From NCBI RefSeq assembly GCF_030433675.1, contig NZ_JAROCB010000001.1, positions 955,632 to 1,019,631 on the forward strand: a DNA stretch of 64,000 bases, written 5' to 3'. A program made the translations under genes and the position numbers. Below the pieces are notes generated by a model. It saw only the letters and a program-made list of their open reading frames with translations, was not told the DNA's origin and did no database searches. Positions 55,428 through 62,792 of the stretch are shown here, in pieces (position 1 is the first letter of the stretch; the number at the start of each line of letters is the position of its first letter). The stretch comes from Leifsonia virtsii (GTDB lineage: Bacteria; Actinomycetota; Actinomycetes; Actinomycetales; Microbacteriaceae).

Positions 55428-56639
55428 TCACACCGGCACGACGGCCAGCTCCCGGTCGCGCGGCACGAGCGGCGTCGCGACGGCCGGGCAGACCGCCACG
55501 AGCGCGAAGGCGAGCGGGTAGCCGACCCAGCCGATGAGCGCGCCGACGGCGGGGCCGACGACCGAGGCGGCGAGGAACTGGCCCGTGTTCTGCGTGCCGA
55601 GCGCGCGTCCCGACCAGAACGGTCCGGCGATCTCGGCGACCGAGGTGTAGGCGAGCCCGTTGTCGGCGACGGTCACGATCGCCGCCACGATGAGGATGAC
55701 GGCCGCGGCGACCGATCCGAGAGCCGAGGCCGCCGCCATCAGCAGCATGACCGCGACAGCGCACAGCGAGACCCAGCGCAGCGGCCGCAGGTGACTGCCG
55801 ACGCGGTCGCTGAGCAGGCCGACGCCGATGCGGCCGAGCGCCCCGGCGAACTGGCTGACGCCGATGACGATGCCGGCGGCGAGCGACGGGAAGTGCAGCT
55901 GCGACACCAGCCAGACCAGCCCGAAGGTGGACACGGTGAACTGGGGGACGACGAGCAGCATCGAGACCGCGTGGATGCGCCATAGCAGCGACGTCTCCCG
56001 GTACGGCCGCCAGGCCGCCTGCGGGTGCGCCCGCTCCCCTTCGGCCGCACGGCGCGGCGGGCGCGGCGGGTCGACGATGCCGATCGCGCACAGCACGGCC
56101 GACACCGCGCAGAGCACCGCGGGAACGACGAGCGCGGCCGCGATGCCGCCCGTCGAGGCGAGCACCGGGACGCTGACTGCGGCGATCGCGACGCCGAGCG
56201 GCTGGCACATCTGCCGGATGCCCATGGCGAGCCCTCGGCGCTCCTTCGGGAACCAGCCGATCACCACGCGGCCACTGGCGGCGTTCGGGCTGGCGGAGGC
56301 CATGCCGCCGACGAGGAACAGCGCGCCGAGCGCCAGGTAGGAGTCGGCGAACATCGCGGCGAACGCGGCCAGCGCGGTCACCGCGAGACCGGAGGCGATG
56401 ACCCAGCGCTCCCCGATCCGGTCGCTCAGGGCGCCCCAGGCGATCAGGGTGAGCACGAGCCCGAGCGTCGGCGCCGAGGCGAGCAGTCCGGCCTGCGCCA
56501 GGCTCAGTCCGCGCTCGGTGTGCAGCAGCGGGATGAGGAAGGCGGGGGTCGAGACGAACACGGTGGAGCTCGCCTGGGCGAGGACGCCGAAGGCCAGCAT
56601 CAACCAAGGGCGTGGATGACGTGCGCGCGTGCCGATCAT
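55428..56639 (-). CDS. MFS transporter, GntR-linked
   Basis: A 403-residue major facilitator with about 12 membrane helices. LIAWGALSDRIGERWV is the loop 2-3 motif and GIGVLLSDRVGSHLRP its second-half equivalent. The central loop is basic and Pro-rich (DPPRPPRRAAEGERAH). It belongs to a general MFS group; substrate unknown. The ATG at 56639 directly abuts a 10-bp palindrome (GGGTATACCC) and has TAGGGT six bases upstream, so the mRNA is probably leaderless. The divergent GntR regulator is its likely controller. Confidence 0.82.
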   Translation of the reverse strand: MIGTRARHPRPWLMLAFGVLAQASSTVFVSTPAFLIPLLHTERGLSLAQAGLLASAPTLGLVLTLIAWGALSDRIGERWVIASGLAVTALAAFAAMFADSYLALGALFLVGGMASASPNAASGRVVIGWFPKERRGLAMGIRQMCQPLGVAIAAVSVPVLASTGGIAAALVVPAVLCAVSAVLCAIGIVDPPRPPRRAAEGERAHPQAAWRPYRETSLLWRIHAVSMLLVVPQFTVSTFGLVWLVSQLHFPSLAAGIVIGVSQFAGALGRIGVGLLSDRVGSHLRPLRWVSLCAVAVMLLMAAASALGSVAAAVILIVAAIVTVADNGLAYTSVAEIAGPFWSGRALGTQNTGQFLAASVVGPAVGALIGWVGYPLAFALVAVCPAVATPLVPRDRELAVVPV

Positions 56640-56640
56640 G

Positions 56641-56674
56641 GGTATACCCTAGCGGTATACCAAGCCGGTATACC
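56641..56674. promoter_or_regulatory. Triple GGTATACC operator between MFS and GntR genes
   Basis: GGTATACC occurs three times at 56641-56648, 56654-56661 and 56667-56674, exactly 13 bases apart. Each is a palindrome with the GT...AC pattern typical of FCD-type GntR operators. The first copy overlaps the predicted -10 of the MFS gene (TAGGGT, 56646-56651), and the last ends just before the GntR ribosome-binding site. It is the obvious binding site for the adjacent regulator. Confidence 0.75.
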
Positions 56675-56685
56675 AAAGGAGGACC

Positions 56686-57354
56686 GTGTCAGAGCCGCAG
56701 CCCGTCGACGAGCCCTCCGGCGTGTACGACCGCCTCAGAGCCCAGATCCTCGACCTCGACCGCGTCCCCGGCTCGCGCCTCACCGAACGCGGACTCGAAG
56801 CCGAGCTCGGTGCCTCCCGCACCCCGCTCCGGGCGGCGCTCATGCGGCTCGAGGCCGACGGACTGGTGTGCCGAGACGGCCGGGCCTGGCAGGTCTCCCC
56901 CATCGACCTGGGCGAGATCGCCCGCCTCAGCGAGCTGCGGGACGCCGTGGAGACCGCCGCGGTCCGGCTCAGCTGCCGACGCGCGTCCGACTCCGACATC
57001 GCCGGCCTGGCGCACGACCTCGAGGCCGTCGATGGGGACCAGCCGGCCGACGACGCTGTGCGCGCAGGCACCGACTTCCACGTCAGGCTCGCCGCACTCT
57101 CGGGCAACCACTTCTTCGCCGACGCCGTCGGCTCCGCCATGACCCGGCTCGCGCGCTCGCGCTGGCTCGTGGCGCGCAGCGAGGAGGCCTGGGACGAGCA
57201 CCGCGAGATCCTGCGGCTCGTCGCCGAGAGGCGTCCGGAGGAGGCCGCGGAGCTCATCCACCGCCACATCGTCGGCACGCACGAGCGCCTGCTGCAGGCG
57301 CTGGATGCGGATGCCCGGACGCTGCGCGGCCGCGGCCTCGCGATCGTCCGTTAG
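56686..57354 (+). CDS. GntR-family (FadR/FCD) transcriptional regulator
   Basis: A 222-residue repressor. The N-terminal winged helix (about 12-75) contains GSRLTERGLEAELGASRTPL, the GntR recognition motif, followed by LEADGLVCRDGRAWQVSPI. The C-terminal FCD domain is all-helical, with metal/ligand-type residues in FHVRLAALSGNHFF, EHREILRLV and HRHIVGTHERL. The GTG at 56686 follows AAAGGAGG. It probably binds the three GGTATACC sites beside it, controlling both itself and the divergent MFS gene. Its stop overlaps the stop of the convergent PIN gene by three bases. Confidence 0.88.
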   Translation: MSEPQPVDEPSGVYDRLRAQILDLDRVPGSRLTERGLEAELGASRTPLRAALMRLEADGLVCRDGRAWQVSPIDLGEIARLSELRDAVETAAVRLSCRRASDSDIAGLAHDLEAVDGDQPADDAVRAGTDFHVRLAALSGNHFFADAVGSAMTRLARSRWLVARSEEAWDEHREILRLVAERRPEEAAELIHRHIVGTHERLLQALDADARTLRGRGLAIVR

Positions 57355-57755
57355 CCGCGAGGGCCGTCCAGCAGCTCCGACACCGGGGCGATCCGCACGA
57401 GGCGGTCGGCGCCGGGATACTGCGCGGGTGCGTCGCTGACCAGGGTGTCGGCGTGGAGCCGGGTGAGCGCCACGTACTCGGCCGCCTCGGTCTGCGCCCA
57501 GCCCAGCTCGGATGCGACCTTCCACGCGGTGCGCCGGAGCACCCGGTCGCCCAGCAGACGCACGCCGAAGGCGTCCACGGCAGCGAGGAGGGCGCGCGCC
57601 TCCTCATCCGGCCGGCGGCCCGTGACGGTGTCTGCGTGCAGCGCGGAGAGCGTCTGCGCGCGGAGCAGGGTCGGGGCGAGCAGATCGTGGCCGCCGCTCC
57701 AGCCGGCTTCGGCGAGCCGGATGGCGGCGGAGGCGTCGATCACGTAAGCGGCCAT
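57351..57755 (-). CDS. Solitary PIN-domain protein (VapC-like)
   Basis: A 134-residue PIN-domain protein. YVIDASAAIRLAEAGW carries the first catalytic Asp and TLVSDAPAQYPG the C-terminal Asp. The usual second acidic residue, in the LLAPTLLRAQTLSALHA helix, is Gln instead of Glu. The next position reads EYVAL rather than D-x-YVAL. No antitoxin gene lies upstream; the gap to rimM is only 60 bases. It is either an orphan RNase toxin or a non-toxic PIN protein. The ATG at 57755 is preferred; an earlier start at 57770 is possible. Confidence 0.75.
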   Translation of the reverse strand: MAAYVIDASAAIRLAEAGWSGGHDLLAPTLLRAQTLSALHADTVTGRRPDEEARALLAAVDAFGVRLLGDRVLRRTAWKVASELGWAQTEAAEYVALTRLHADTLVSDAPAQYPGADRLVRIAPVSELLDGPRG

Positions 57756-57788
57756 CCCGCATTCCACCATCCGTGGCGGGGAAACGGA

Positions 57789-57816
57789 AGAGGGCGACCC
57801 GTCCGAGTCGCCCTCT
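57789..57816 (-). terminator. Terminator overlapping the rimM stop codon
   Basis: AGAGGGCGAC (57789-57798) and GTCGCCCTCT (57807-57816) form a perfect 10-bp stem with an 8-base loop. Its last base is part of the rimM TGA. Read on the minus strand it is followed by TTCCGTTTCC, so it is a plausible intrinsic terminator for rpsP-khpA-rimM. Confidence 0.75.
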
Positions 57817-58454
57817 CAGTCCTCGTCGCCCGCAGGCTCGTCGCCCGCAGGCTCGTCGCCCGCAGGTTCCGGGTCGTCGTCCGGCAGCTCCTCGAAGAGC
57901 CCGGCCGGCGGCGTCAGCGTCACGGTCCCGGCGGCCAGATCGACCTCGGGGACGATCGCCTTCACGAACGGGACGAGCACCTCGCCGTTGCCGGTCGCGA
58001 TCGCGAGCAGGTCCTGCGCCGGCAGGTGGTCGACACGGACGACCCGGCCGACGCTGGCGCCGTCACGGATGGCGTCGAGCCCGACCAGCTGGTGGTCGTA
58101 CCAGGCGTCGTCCTCCTCGGGCAGCTCCTTCACGTCCTGGCTCACCCAGAGGATGGCCTTGACGAGGGTCTCCGCCTCGGTCCGGTCGTCGACGCCCTCG
58201 AAGAACCCGACGGGGTGGCCGTTGTACCAGCGCAGCTCGCGGAGCTCGAGGGTCTTGCCGTGCCATTTCGACGCCGTCGGCACCTGGAGCGTGAACACAG
58301 CGCCCGGGACGAACCGCTTCTCCGGCTCGTCGGTGTACAGCTCGAGCTTGATGGCGCCCTTCAGCCCGTGGGCCTTGGTGAGGCGCCCGACGCGCAGCTC
58401 GGTCTGACCGGGCCGGGGGGCGACCTCCTTGCGGGGCAGTTTGTGGTCCGCCAC
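57816..58454 (-). CDS. rimM: 16S rRNA processing protein RimM
   Basis: A 212-residue ribosome maturation factor binding S19 during 30S assembly. The N-terminal barrel contains LRVGRLTKAHGLKGAIKLEL and the PRC domain EEDDAWYDHQLVGLDAI. EVDLAAGTVTLTPPAGLFEE is the conserved end. A tail of three AGDEP repeats, encoded by 15-base tandem repeats (57823-57867), follows. The GTG at 58454 is preferred; a GTG at 58478 would overlap khpA by 23 bases. A terminator begins at the stop codon. Confidence 0.94.
   Translation of the reverse strand: MADHKLPRKEVAPRPGQTELRVGRLTKAHGLKGAIKLELYTDEPEKRFVPGAVFTLQVPTASKWHGKTLELRELRWYNGHPVGFFEGVDDRTEAETLVKAILWVSQDVKELPEEDDAWYDHQLVGLDAIRDGASVGRVVRVDHLPAQDLLAIATGNGEVLVPFVKAIVPEVDLAAGTVTLTPPAGLFEELPDDDPEPAGDEPAGDEPAGDED
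57823..57867. repeat. 15-bp tandem repeat in the rimM 3' end
   Basis: Three consecutive copies of a 15-base unit (TCGTCGCCCGCAGGC on the plus strand; the last differs by one base) encode the AGDEP repeats at the RimM C-terminus. Confidence 0.75.
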
Positions 58455-58455
58455 C

Positions 58456-58686
58456 TCAGTCGTCGACGACGTCGACACGGACGCGCCGGCCGTCGGCCAG
58501 CGCGGTCACGAGCGTGCGGAGAGCCTTGGCGGTCCGGCCGGAGCGGCCGATCACCCGGCCGAGGTCCTCGGGATTCACACGAATCTCGAGGACCTCGCCA
58601 CGCGGGGAGCTCTTGGCCACGACGTGGACGTCGTCAGGGTGATCGACGATTCCCTTGACCAGGTGCGTGAGCGCGGGTGCGAGCAA
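58456..58686 (-). CDS. khpA: KH-domain RNA-binding protein KhpA
   Basis: A 76-residue single-KH protein (formerly YlqC) found between rpsP and rimM. The KH loop reads VIGRSGRTAKALRTLV, with LTHLVKGIVDHPDDVHV before it. It binds RNA, in other bacteria together with KhpB. The TTG at 58686 gives the standard length and lies 4 bases after the rpsP stop; upstream codons would run into rpsP. It ends 1 base before the rimM start. Confidence 0.92.
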   Translation of the reverse strand: MLAPALTHLVKGIVDHPDDVHVVAKSSPRGEVLEIRVNPEDLGRVIGRSGRTAKALRTLVTALADGRRVRVDVVDD

Positions 58687-58690
58687 GACG

Positions 58691-59167
58691 TCAGGCCTTC
58701 TCGTCCGACGCGTCCTCGGCAATAGCCTCGGCCTCGGCGACGACGTTGGCCTCGTCGGCCTCCTCGCGCTCGACCTCGGCCTCGACGACGGCCTCCGCCT
58801 CGGCGGCGGTCGGCTTCTCAGCCTTGGGCTTGAGCACCGGCTTCTTCTTCTCGTCGGCGACGAACGCGACCTTCTCGTCGGCGACCTTCACGGTCGAGAC
58901 GGCGTTCTTGTCGCCCTTGAACTTGCCCCAGTCGCCGGTGAGCTTCAGCAGCGCGGCGACCTGCTCGGTCGGCTGGGCGCCGACGCTCAGCCAGTACTGC
59001 GCACGGTCGGAGTCGACCTCGATGCGCGAGGGCTCCTCGGTCGGGTGGTACAGACCGATCTCCTCGATCACACGACCGTCGCGCTTGGTGCGCGAGTCGG
59101 CGACGACGATGCGGTAATACGGAGCGCGGATCTTGCCCAGGCGCTTCAGTCGGATCTTTACAGCCAC
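58691..59167 (-). CDS. rpsP: 30S ribosomal protein S16
   Basis: A 158-residue S16. It begins [20 protein letters not shown], the family signature, followed by [21 protein letters not shown]. The C-terminal ~65 residues are an acidic Ala/Glu-rich extension common in actinobacteria. The GTG at 59167 follows AGGAGAA. It is the first gene of rpsP-khpA-rimM. Confidence 0.96.
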   Translation of the reverse strand: MAVKIRLKRLGKIRAPYYRIVVADSRTKRDGRVIEEIGLYHPTEEPSRIEVDSDRAQYWLSVGAQPTEQVAALLKLTGDWGKFKGDKNAVSTVKVADEKVAFVADEKKKPVLKPKAEKPTAAEAEAVVEAEVEREEADEANVVAEAEAIAEDASDEKA

Positions 59168-59349
59168 GATTCTCCTGTATGAGTGGATGAGTTGTGTCGA
59201 ACTGACTGCCGTGGGCGTGGGGGCACACGCGGCAGGAGGTCTAATGTTCGTCCCACGCACCGGATAGAGGGTCGGGTACGTCGAACTCAACTAGCTATTC
59301 TGTCAGACATTGCGCCGCTTTGAACAATCGGATGGACGGTACCCGACGC
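59168..59349. promoter_or_regulatory. Divergent promoter region, rpsP / GCS-like gene
   Basis: A 182-base gap. On the minus strand a TTGAGT...TATCCG pair about 18 bases apart (near 59260-59290) could serve rpsP, giving a leader of about 90 bases. On the plus strand TATTCT (59296-59301) is the best -10 candidate for the ligase gene. No clear operator repeats are visible. Confidence 0.35.
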
Positions 59350-60486
59350 ATGCAGATCGAATTCTCGGAGTCCGAGCGCTCCACCGTGGGTATCGAGTGG
59401 GAGCTGGCGCTGGTCGACGGCGCCACCGGCGACCTCGTCAACATCGCCGACGAGGTGCTGCGTGAGCTCGGAACGCCGGACGGCGAGGAGCACCCGCAGA
59501 TCACCCACGAGCTGCTGCTGAACACGGTGGAGCTGGTCAGCCGCGTGCACAAGACCGTTCCGGCCGCGATCACCGACCTGCAGGAGCTGATCGGGCTCGT
59601 CCGCGGAGTGACCGACCCCCTCGGCGTCGAACTCATGTGCGCAGGGACGCATCCCTTCGCCCAGTGGTTCGACCAGAAGGTCACCCCGAACGATCGCTAC
59701 GACCGGCTGCTCGACCGCACCCAGTGGTGGGGCCGGCAGATGATGATCTGGGGCATCCACGTGCACGTGGGCATCGACTCGGTGGACAAGGCGCTGCCGA
59801 TCGTGAACGGCCTGCTCACCTACTACCCGCATCTGCAGGCGCTGAGCGCGTCGAGCCCGTTCTGGGCGGGCGCGAAGACCGGGTACGCCTCGAACCGCGC
59901 CCTGATGTTCCAGCAGCTGCCGACCGCGGGCCTCCCCTGGCAGTTCGGCACCTGGGCGAACTACGAGGAGTACGTGCAGGACCTGGTGACGACCGGTGTC
60001 GTGGAGGACCACAGCGAGGTGCGCTGGGACATCCGGCCGTCGCCGAAGTGGGGCACGGTGGAGATGCGCGCCTGCGACGGGCTCTCGACGGCCGACGAGG
60101 TGGGCGCGGTGTCCGCGCTCATCCACTGCCTCACGGACCGCATGTCCGGGCAGCTGGACGACGGGGTCGAGCCGGTCACGCTGCAGCCCTGGTTCGTCCG
60201 CGAGAACAAGTGGCGTGCCGCCAGGTACGGGCTCGACGCCGAGATCATCCTCGCCCCGGACGGCAACGAGCGGCTCGTCTCGGACGACCTGCGCGACCTG
60301 GTCGAGGACCTGCAGCCGGAAGCCGAGCGCCTGGGCTGCGTCGACGAGCTCGCGACGGTCCTCACCATCCTGGGCACCGGGGCGAGCTACCAGCGGCAGC
60401 TGGCCGTCGCCGAGGCGAACGGCGGCAGCCTGCAGGCGGTGGTCAGCTCGCTGACGCACGAGCTGCGCAGCGGCCTCTCCCGCTGA
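59350..60486 (+). CDS. Glutamate--cysteine ligase-like (YbdK family) enzyme
   Basis: A 378-residue carboxylate-amine ligase of the YbdK/GCS2 family, forming gamma-glutamyl amide bonds with ATP. ERSTVGIEWELALVD holds the metal-binding Glu residues; MIWGIHVHVGIDS, SSPFWAGAKTGYASNRAL, RWDIRPSPKWGTVEMRACDG and the C-terminal GASYQRQLAVAEANGG are family motifs. Actinobacteria make mycothiol, so glutathione synthesis is not the obvious role. The ATG at 59350 is the most likely start; ATG 59332 is an alternative. Confidence 0.88.
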   Translation: MQIEFSESERSTVGIEWELALVDGATGDLVNIADEVLRELGTPDGEEHPQITHELLLNTVELVSRVHKTVPAAITDLQELIGLVRGVTDPLGVELMCAGTHPFAQWFDQKVTPNDRYDRLLDRTQWWGRQMMIWGIHVHVGIDSVDKALPIVNGLLTYYPHLQALSASSPFWAGAKTGYASNRALMFQQLPTAGLPWQFGTWANYEEYVQDLVTTGVVEDHSEVRWDIRPSPKWGTVEMRACDGLSTADEVGAVSALIHCLTDRMSGQLDDGVEPVTLQPWFVRENKWRAARYGLDAEIILAPDGNERLVSDDLRDLVEDLQPEAERLGCVDELATVLTILGTGASYQRQLAVAEANGGSLQAVVSSLTHELRSGLSR

Positions 60487-60519
60487 CGAACCGGGCAGCG
60501 GATCCATAGGATCCGAGCG

Positions 60520-60525
60520 TACTTT
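60520..60525 (+). promoter_or_regulatory. -10 box TACTTT, leaderless start of SGNH gene 1
   Basis: TACTTT, seven bases before the ATG at 60533. Confidence 0.5.
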
Positions 60526-60532
60526 TGATGTC

Positions 60533-61198
60533 ATGCTCGCCCGTCGCCCCCTCGCCGCAGCGGCGGCCTCGATGACGGCCGCGCTTCTGGCGCTGGTCGC
60601 GCTCTCGGGCTGCGCGGTGGCCGCTGCCGGTCCGCTTTCCGGCGCGGTCGTTCCGACGGGCGCCGAACGTGTCGCGGTGATCGGCGACTCGATCGAGTCC
60701 GGCCTCGGCCTCGACCCCGACGAATCGTGGCCCGCCCTCGTCGCCGCCAGTCGCGGCTGGCGGCTGAGCAACCTCAGCGTGCCGGGGGCCGGCTTCGTCG
60801 CGCAGGGCACGGACGGAGGCGACTTCTCGGCGCAGGTCGCGACCGCGATCGCCCAGCATCCGCAGCTCGTGTTCATCGGCGCGTCCGACAACGACCTCGG
60901 CACCGACCCCGCCACCGTTGGCGCGGCCGTCGAGAAGGCGGTCGACCAGATCCGCTCCGCCCTGCCGCACGCCAGGATCGTCGGCTTCAACGCGCTGACG
61001 GGACAGGCGGGCGACGACGACCTCGCTCCTCTCGACGCCGCCGTCAAGAAGGCGGTGGAGGCCGACGGCGGCACCTGGCTCGACCTGGGCCAGCCCTATC
61101 GCGGTCGCGCCGGCCTCGTGCAGGACGACGGCGAGCATCCGACGCTTCCCGGGCAGCAGGCCATCGCCGCGGCCGTCGAGGCGCAGCTCCCCGACTGA
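60533..61198 (+). CDS. Secreted SGNH/GDSL esterase-like lipoprotein 1
   Basis: A 221-residue lipoprotein. The signal peptide ends in ALSGC (lipid-bearing Cys ~27). The SGNH domain shows block I VIGDSIESGLG with the nucleophile Ser (~53), block II VPGAGFV, block III GASDND and block V DDGEHPTLPGQ with the Asp-x-x-His pair. Family members are esterases, lipases or acyl-hydrolases acting outside the cell. It shares pattern and order with the next two genes; this copy is the most divergent (GASDND instead of AATRND). The start has TACTTT seven bases upstream. Confidence 0.85.
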   Translation: MLARRPLAAAAASMTAALLALVALSGCAVAAAGPLSGAVVPTGAERVAVIGDSIESGLGLDPDESWPALVAASRGWRLSNLSVPGAGFVAQGTDGGDFSAQVATAIAQHPQLVFIGASDNDLGTDPATVGAAVEKAVDQIRSALPHARIVGFNALTGQAGDDDLAPLDAAVKKAVEADGGTWLDLGQPYRGRAGLVQDDGEHPTLPGQQAIAAAVEAQLPD

Positions 61199-61231
61199 AC
61201 GACCGCCCGGCGGCCTCCAAGAATGCGTGCA

Positions 61232-61237
61232 TATGCT
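61232..61237 (+). promoter_or_regulatory. -10 box TATGCT, leaderless start of SGNH gene 2
   Basis: TATGCT, seven bases before the GTG at 61245. Confidence 0.5.
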
Positions 61238-61244
61238 GTGGGGC

Positions 61245-61931
61245 GTGACGAACCGACGCCCCCGCCACCGTGTCGCCACGGCCCTCCTCGCCGGCGCGCT
61301 CGCGCTGTCGACGGTGGGGTGCACGGCCGCCGGCGGCCAGGCGGCGCAGCCGACCGCCACCACGACGCCGGAGTCGCGTCCGCCGACGGCGGCGGCGATC
61401 GGCGACTCGATCGCCATCGGCTATGGGGTGCCTGCCGACGACGCGTGGCCGCTCCTGGTCGCCAAGCGACTGGGCTGGGACCTCACCGACCTGGCCGACA
61501 GCGCCTCCGGCTTCACGCGCAAGGGCGGAAGCTCGCACACCTTCGACGACCAGGTCAGCGCCGTCATCCGGCTGCGACCCGACATCGTGGTGGTGGCGGC
61601 GACCCGCAACGATGCGGATGCGCCTCCCGCGACCCTGAAGGCCGCCGCCACCTCCGCTCTCGAACGCCTTCGCGCCGCACTCCCGGACGCCCGCATCATC
61701 GGCGTCAGCCCGATCTGGGGCGCCGACGCCCCCACTGCCCAGCTCGGCTCCGTCCGCGCGACGGTCCGCGCCGCCGTCCTCGACGTGGGCGGTTCGTGGG
61801 TGGACATCGGCCAGCCGTTCACCGGCCATCCGGAGTTGCTCATCGACAGCAAGCACCCCACCGTCGACGGCCAGGAGGAGGTCGCGACGGCTGTCGCGGA
61901 GAAGGTCGCCGCGATGCTCGCCCGCGGGTGA
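61245..61931 (+). CDS. Secreted SGNH/GDSL esterase-like protein 2
   Basis: A 228-residue exported SGNH hydrolase. The signal peptide (VATALLAGALALSTVGC) ends in a slightly degenerate lipobox, so lipidation is less certain. Block I is AIGDSIAIGYG, the Gly/Asn blocks are SASGFTR and VVAATRNDAD, and block V is DSKHPTVDGQ. GVSPIWGADAPTAQL resembles GITGIWGSDQPPATM of gene 3, so genes 2 and 3 are closest. The GTG at 61245 is chosen because TATGCT lies exactly seven bases upstream; an upstream in-frame GTG (61227) would place the promoter inside the coding region. Confidence 0.83.
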   Translation: MTNRRPRHRVATALLAGALALSTVGCTAAGGQAAQPTATTTPESRPPTAAAIGDSIAIGYGVPADDAWPLLVAKRLGWDLTDLADSASGFTRKGGSSHTFDDQVSAVIRLRPDIVVVAATRNDADAPPATLKAAATSALERLRAALPDARIIGVSPIWGADAPTAQLGSVRATVRAAVLDVGGSWVDIGQPFTGHPELLIDSKHPTVDGQEEVATAVAEKVAAMLARG

Positions 61932-62000
61932 CTCACGGCGGTTACCACCCCGCCGACACTCCCGGAAGCCAGTCACAGGCTGTTCGCAGCTTCGAGGCCG

Positions 62001-62006
62001 TAGCGT
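62001..62006 (+). promoter_or_regulatory. -10 box TAGCGT, leaderless start of SGNH gene 3
   Basis: TAGCGT, seven bases before the GTG at 62014. Confidence 0.5.
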
Positions 62007-62013
62007 CGCTTCC

Positions 62014-62745
62014 GTGCGCACCCGTACCCGACGCCTCGCAACGCGGCTCCCCCTCGTCGCCACCGCCGCTCTGACGGCCTCGCTGCTGGCCCTCGCGGGC
62101 TGCTCCGCCGCGCCGGCGGCGCACCCCGTCGCCGCGCAGTCGAGCGACGTCGCAGCCCCCGTCGCCGGCACCGCCGCCGGAAGCACGGCCACGGTCGACG
62201 CGGTCGCCATCGGCGACTCGATCGCCTTCGGGAAAGGCGTGACCCCGGCGGAGGCCTGGCCCGCGCTCGTCTCCGCCGCCCACGGCTGGCGCCTCACCGA
62301 CCTCGCGGTGTCGGGCTCGGGCTTCGTGAAGCCGGGCTGGAACGGCTCCACGTACCGTCAGCAGGTGGACGCCGCCCTCCGCCTCCACCCGCAGGTCATC
62401 CTCCTTGCCGCCACCCGCAACGACCGCGAGCAGGACCCCGCCGCGGTGACCGCCAACGCCGACCGGATGCTGCGCGAGCTCCGCGAGCGGTTCCCGAAGG
62501 CGACGATCGTCGGCATCACGGGCATCTGGGGATCCGACCAGCCGCCCGCGACCATGACGCGCGTCGACGGGATCGTCGGGGATGCGGTGCGCGACGTGAA
62601 CGGCACCTGGCTGGACATCGGCTTCCCGCTGGTGGGCCACCCGGAGCTGGTGCAGGCCGACGGCATCCACCCGAACGCGGCAGGGCAGAAGGTCGTGGCG
62701 CACACGATCGAGTCGAAGCTGCGGCCGCTCGACCTGGCGCTCTAG
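62014..62745 (+). CDS. Secreted SGNH/GDSL esterase-like lipoprotein 3
   Basis: A 243-residue lipoprotein with signal peptide ending LALAGC (Cys ~30) and an Ala-rich linker to about residue 60. Block I is AIGDSIAFGKG, followed by AWPALVSAAHGWRLTDLAVS, which is close to the equivalents in genes 1 and 2. Block III is LAATRNDRE and block V DGIHPNAAGQ. The GTG at 62014 has TAGCGT seven bases upstream. Its stop codon lies in a 16-base unit that is repeated twice more before the convergent ffh stop. Confidence 0.85.
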   Translation: MRTRTRRLATRLPLVATAALTASLLALAGCSAAPAAHPVAAQSSDVAAPVAGTAAGSTATVDAVAIGDSIAFGKGVTPAEAWPALVSAAHGWRLTDLAVSGSGFVKPGWNGSTYRQQVDAALRLHPQVILLAATRNDREQDPAAVTANADRMLRELRERFPKATIVGITGIWGSDQPPATMTRVDGIVGDAVRDVNGTWLDIGFPLVGHPELVQADGIHPNAAGQKVVAHTIESKLRPLDLAL

Positions 62746-62792
62746 CAGGCTCCGGCCAGCGACCTGGCGCCCTAGCGACCTGGCGCCCTAGC
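62731..62792. repeat. 16-bp repeat spanning the SGNH3 and ffh stop codons
   Basis: GACCTGGCGCYCTAGC occurs at 62731-62746, 62761-62776 and 62777-62792; the last two are exact tandem copies and the first differs by one base. The CTAG in copy one provides the TAG stop of the plus-strand esterase, and the CTAG in copy three provides the TAG stop of ffh on the minus strand. Confidence 0.75.

Noticed and set aside
56641-56674. GGTATACC repeats considered as an attachment site
   Set aside because: No integrase or tRNA gene is nearby, and a GntR regulator starts directly downstream. An operator is the simpler reading.
55428-57755. MFS-GntR-PIN segment considered as a mobile island
   Set aside because: No transposase, integrase, flanking repeats or clear composition shift is seen. 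Only the broken operon order suggests insertion.
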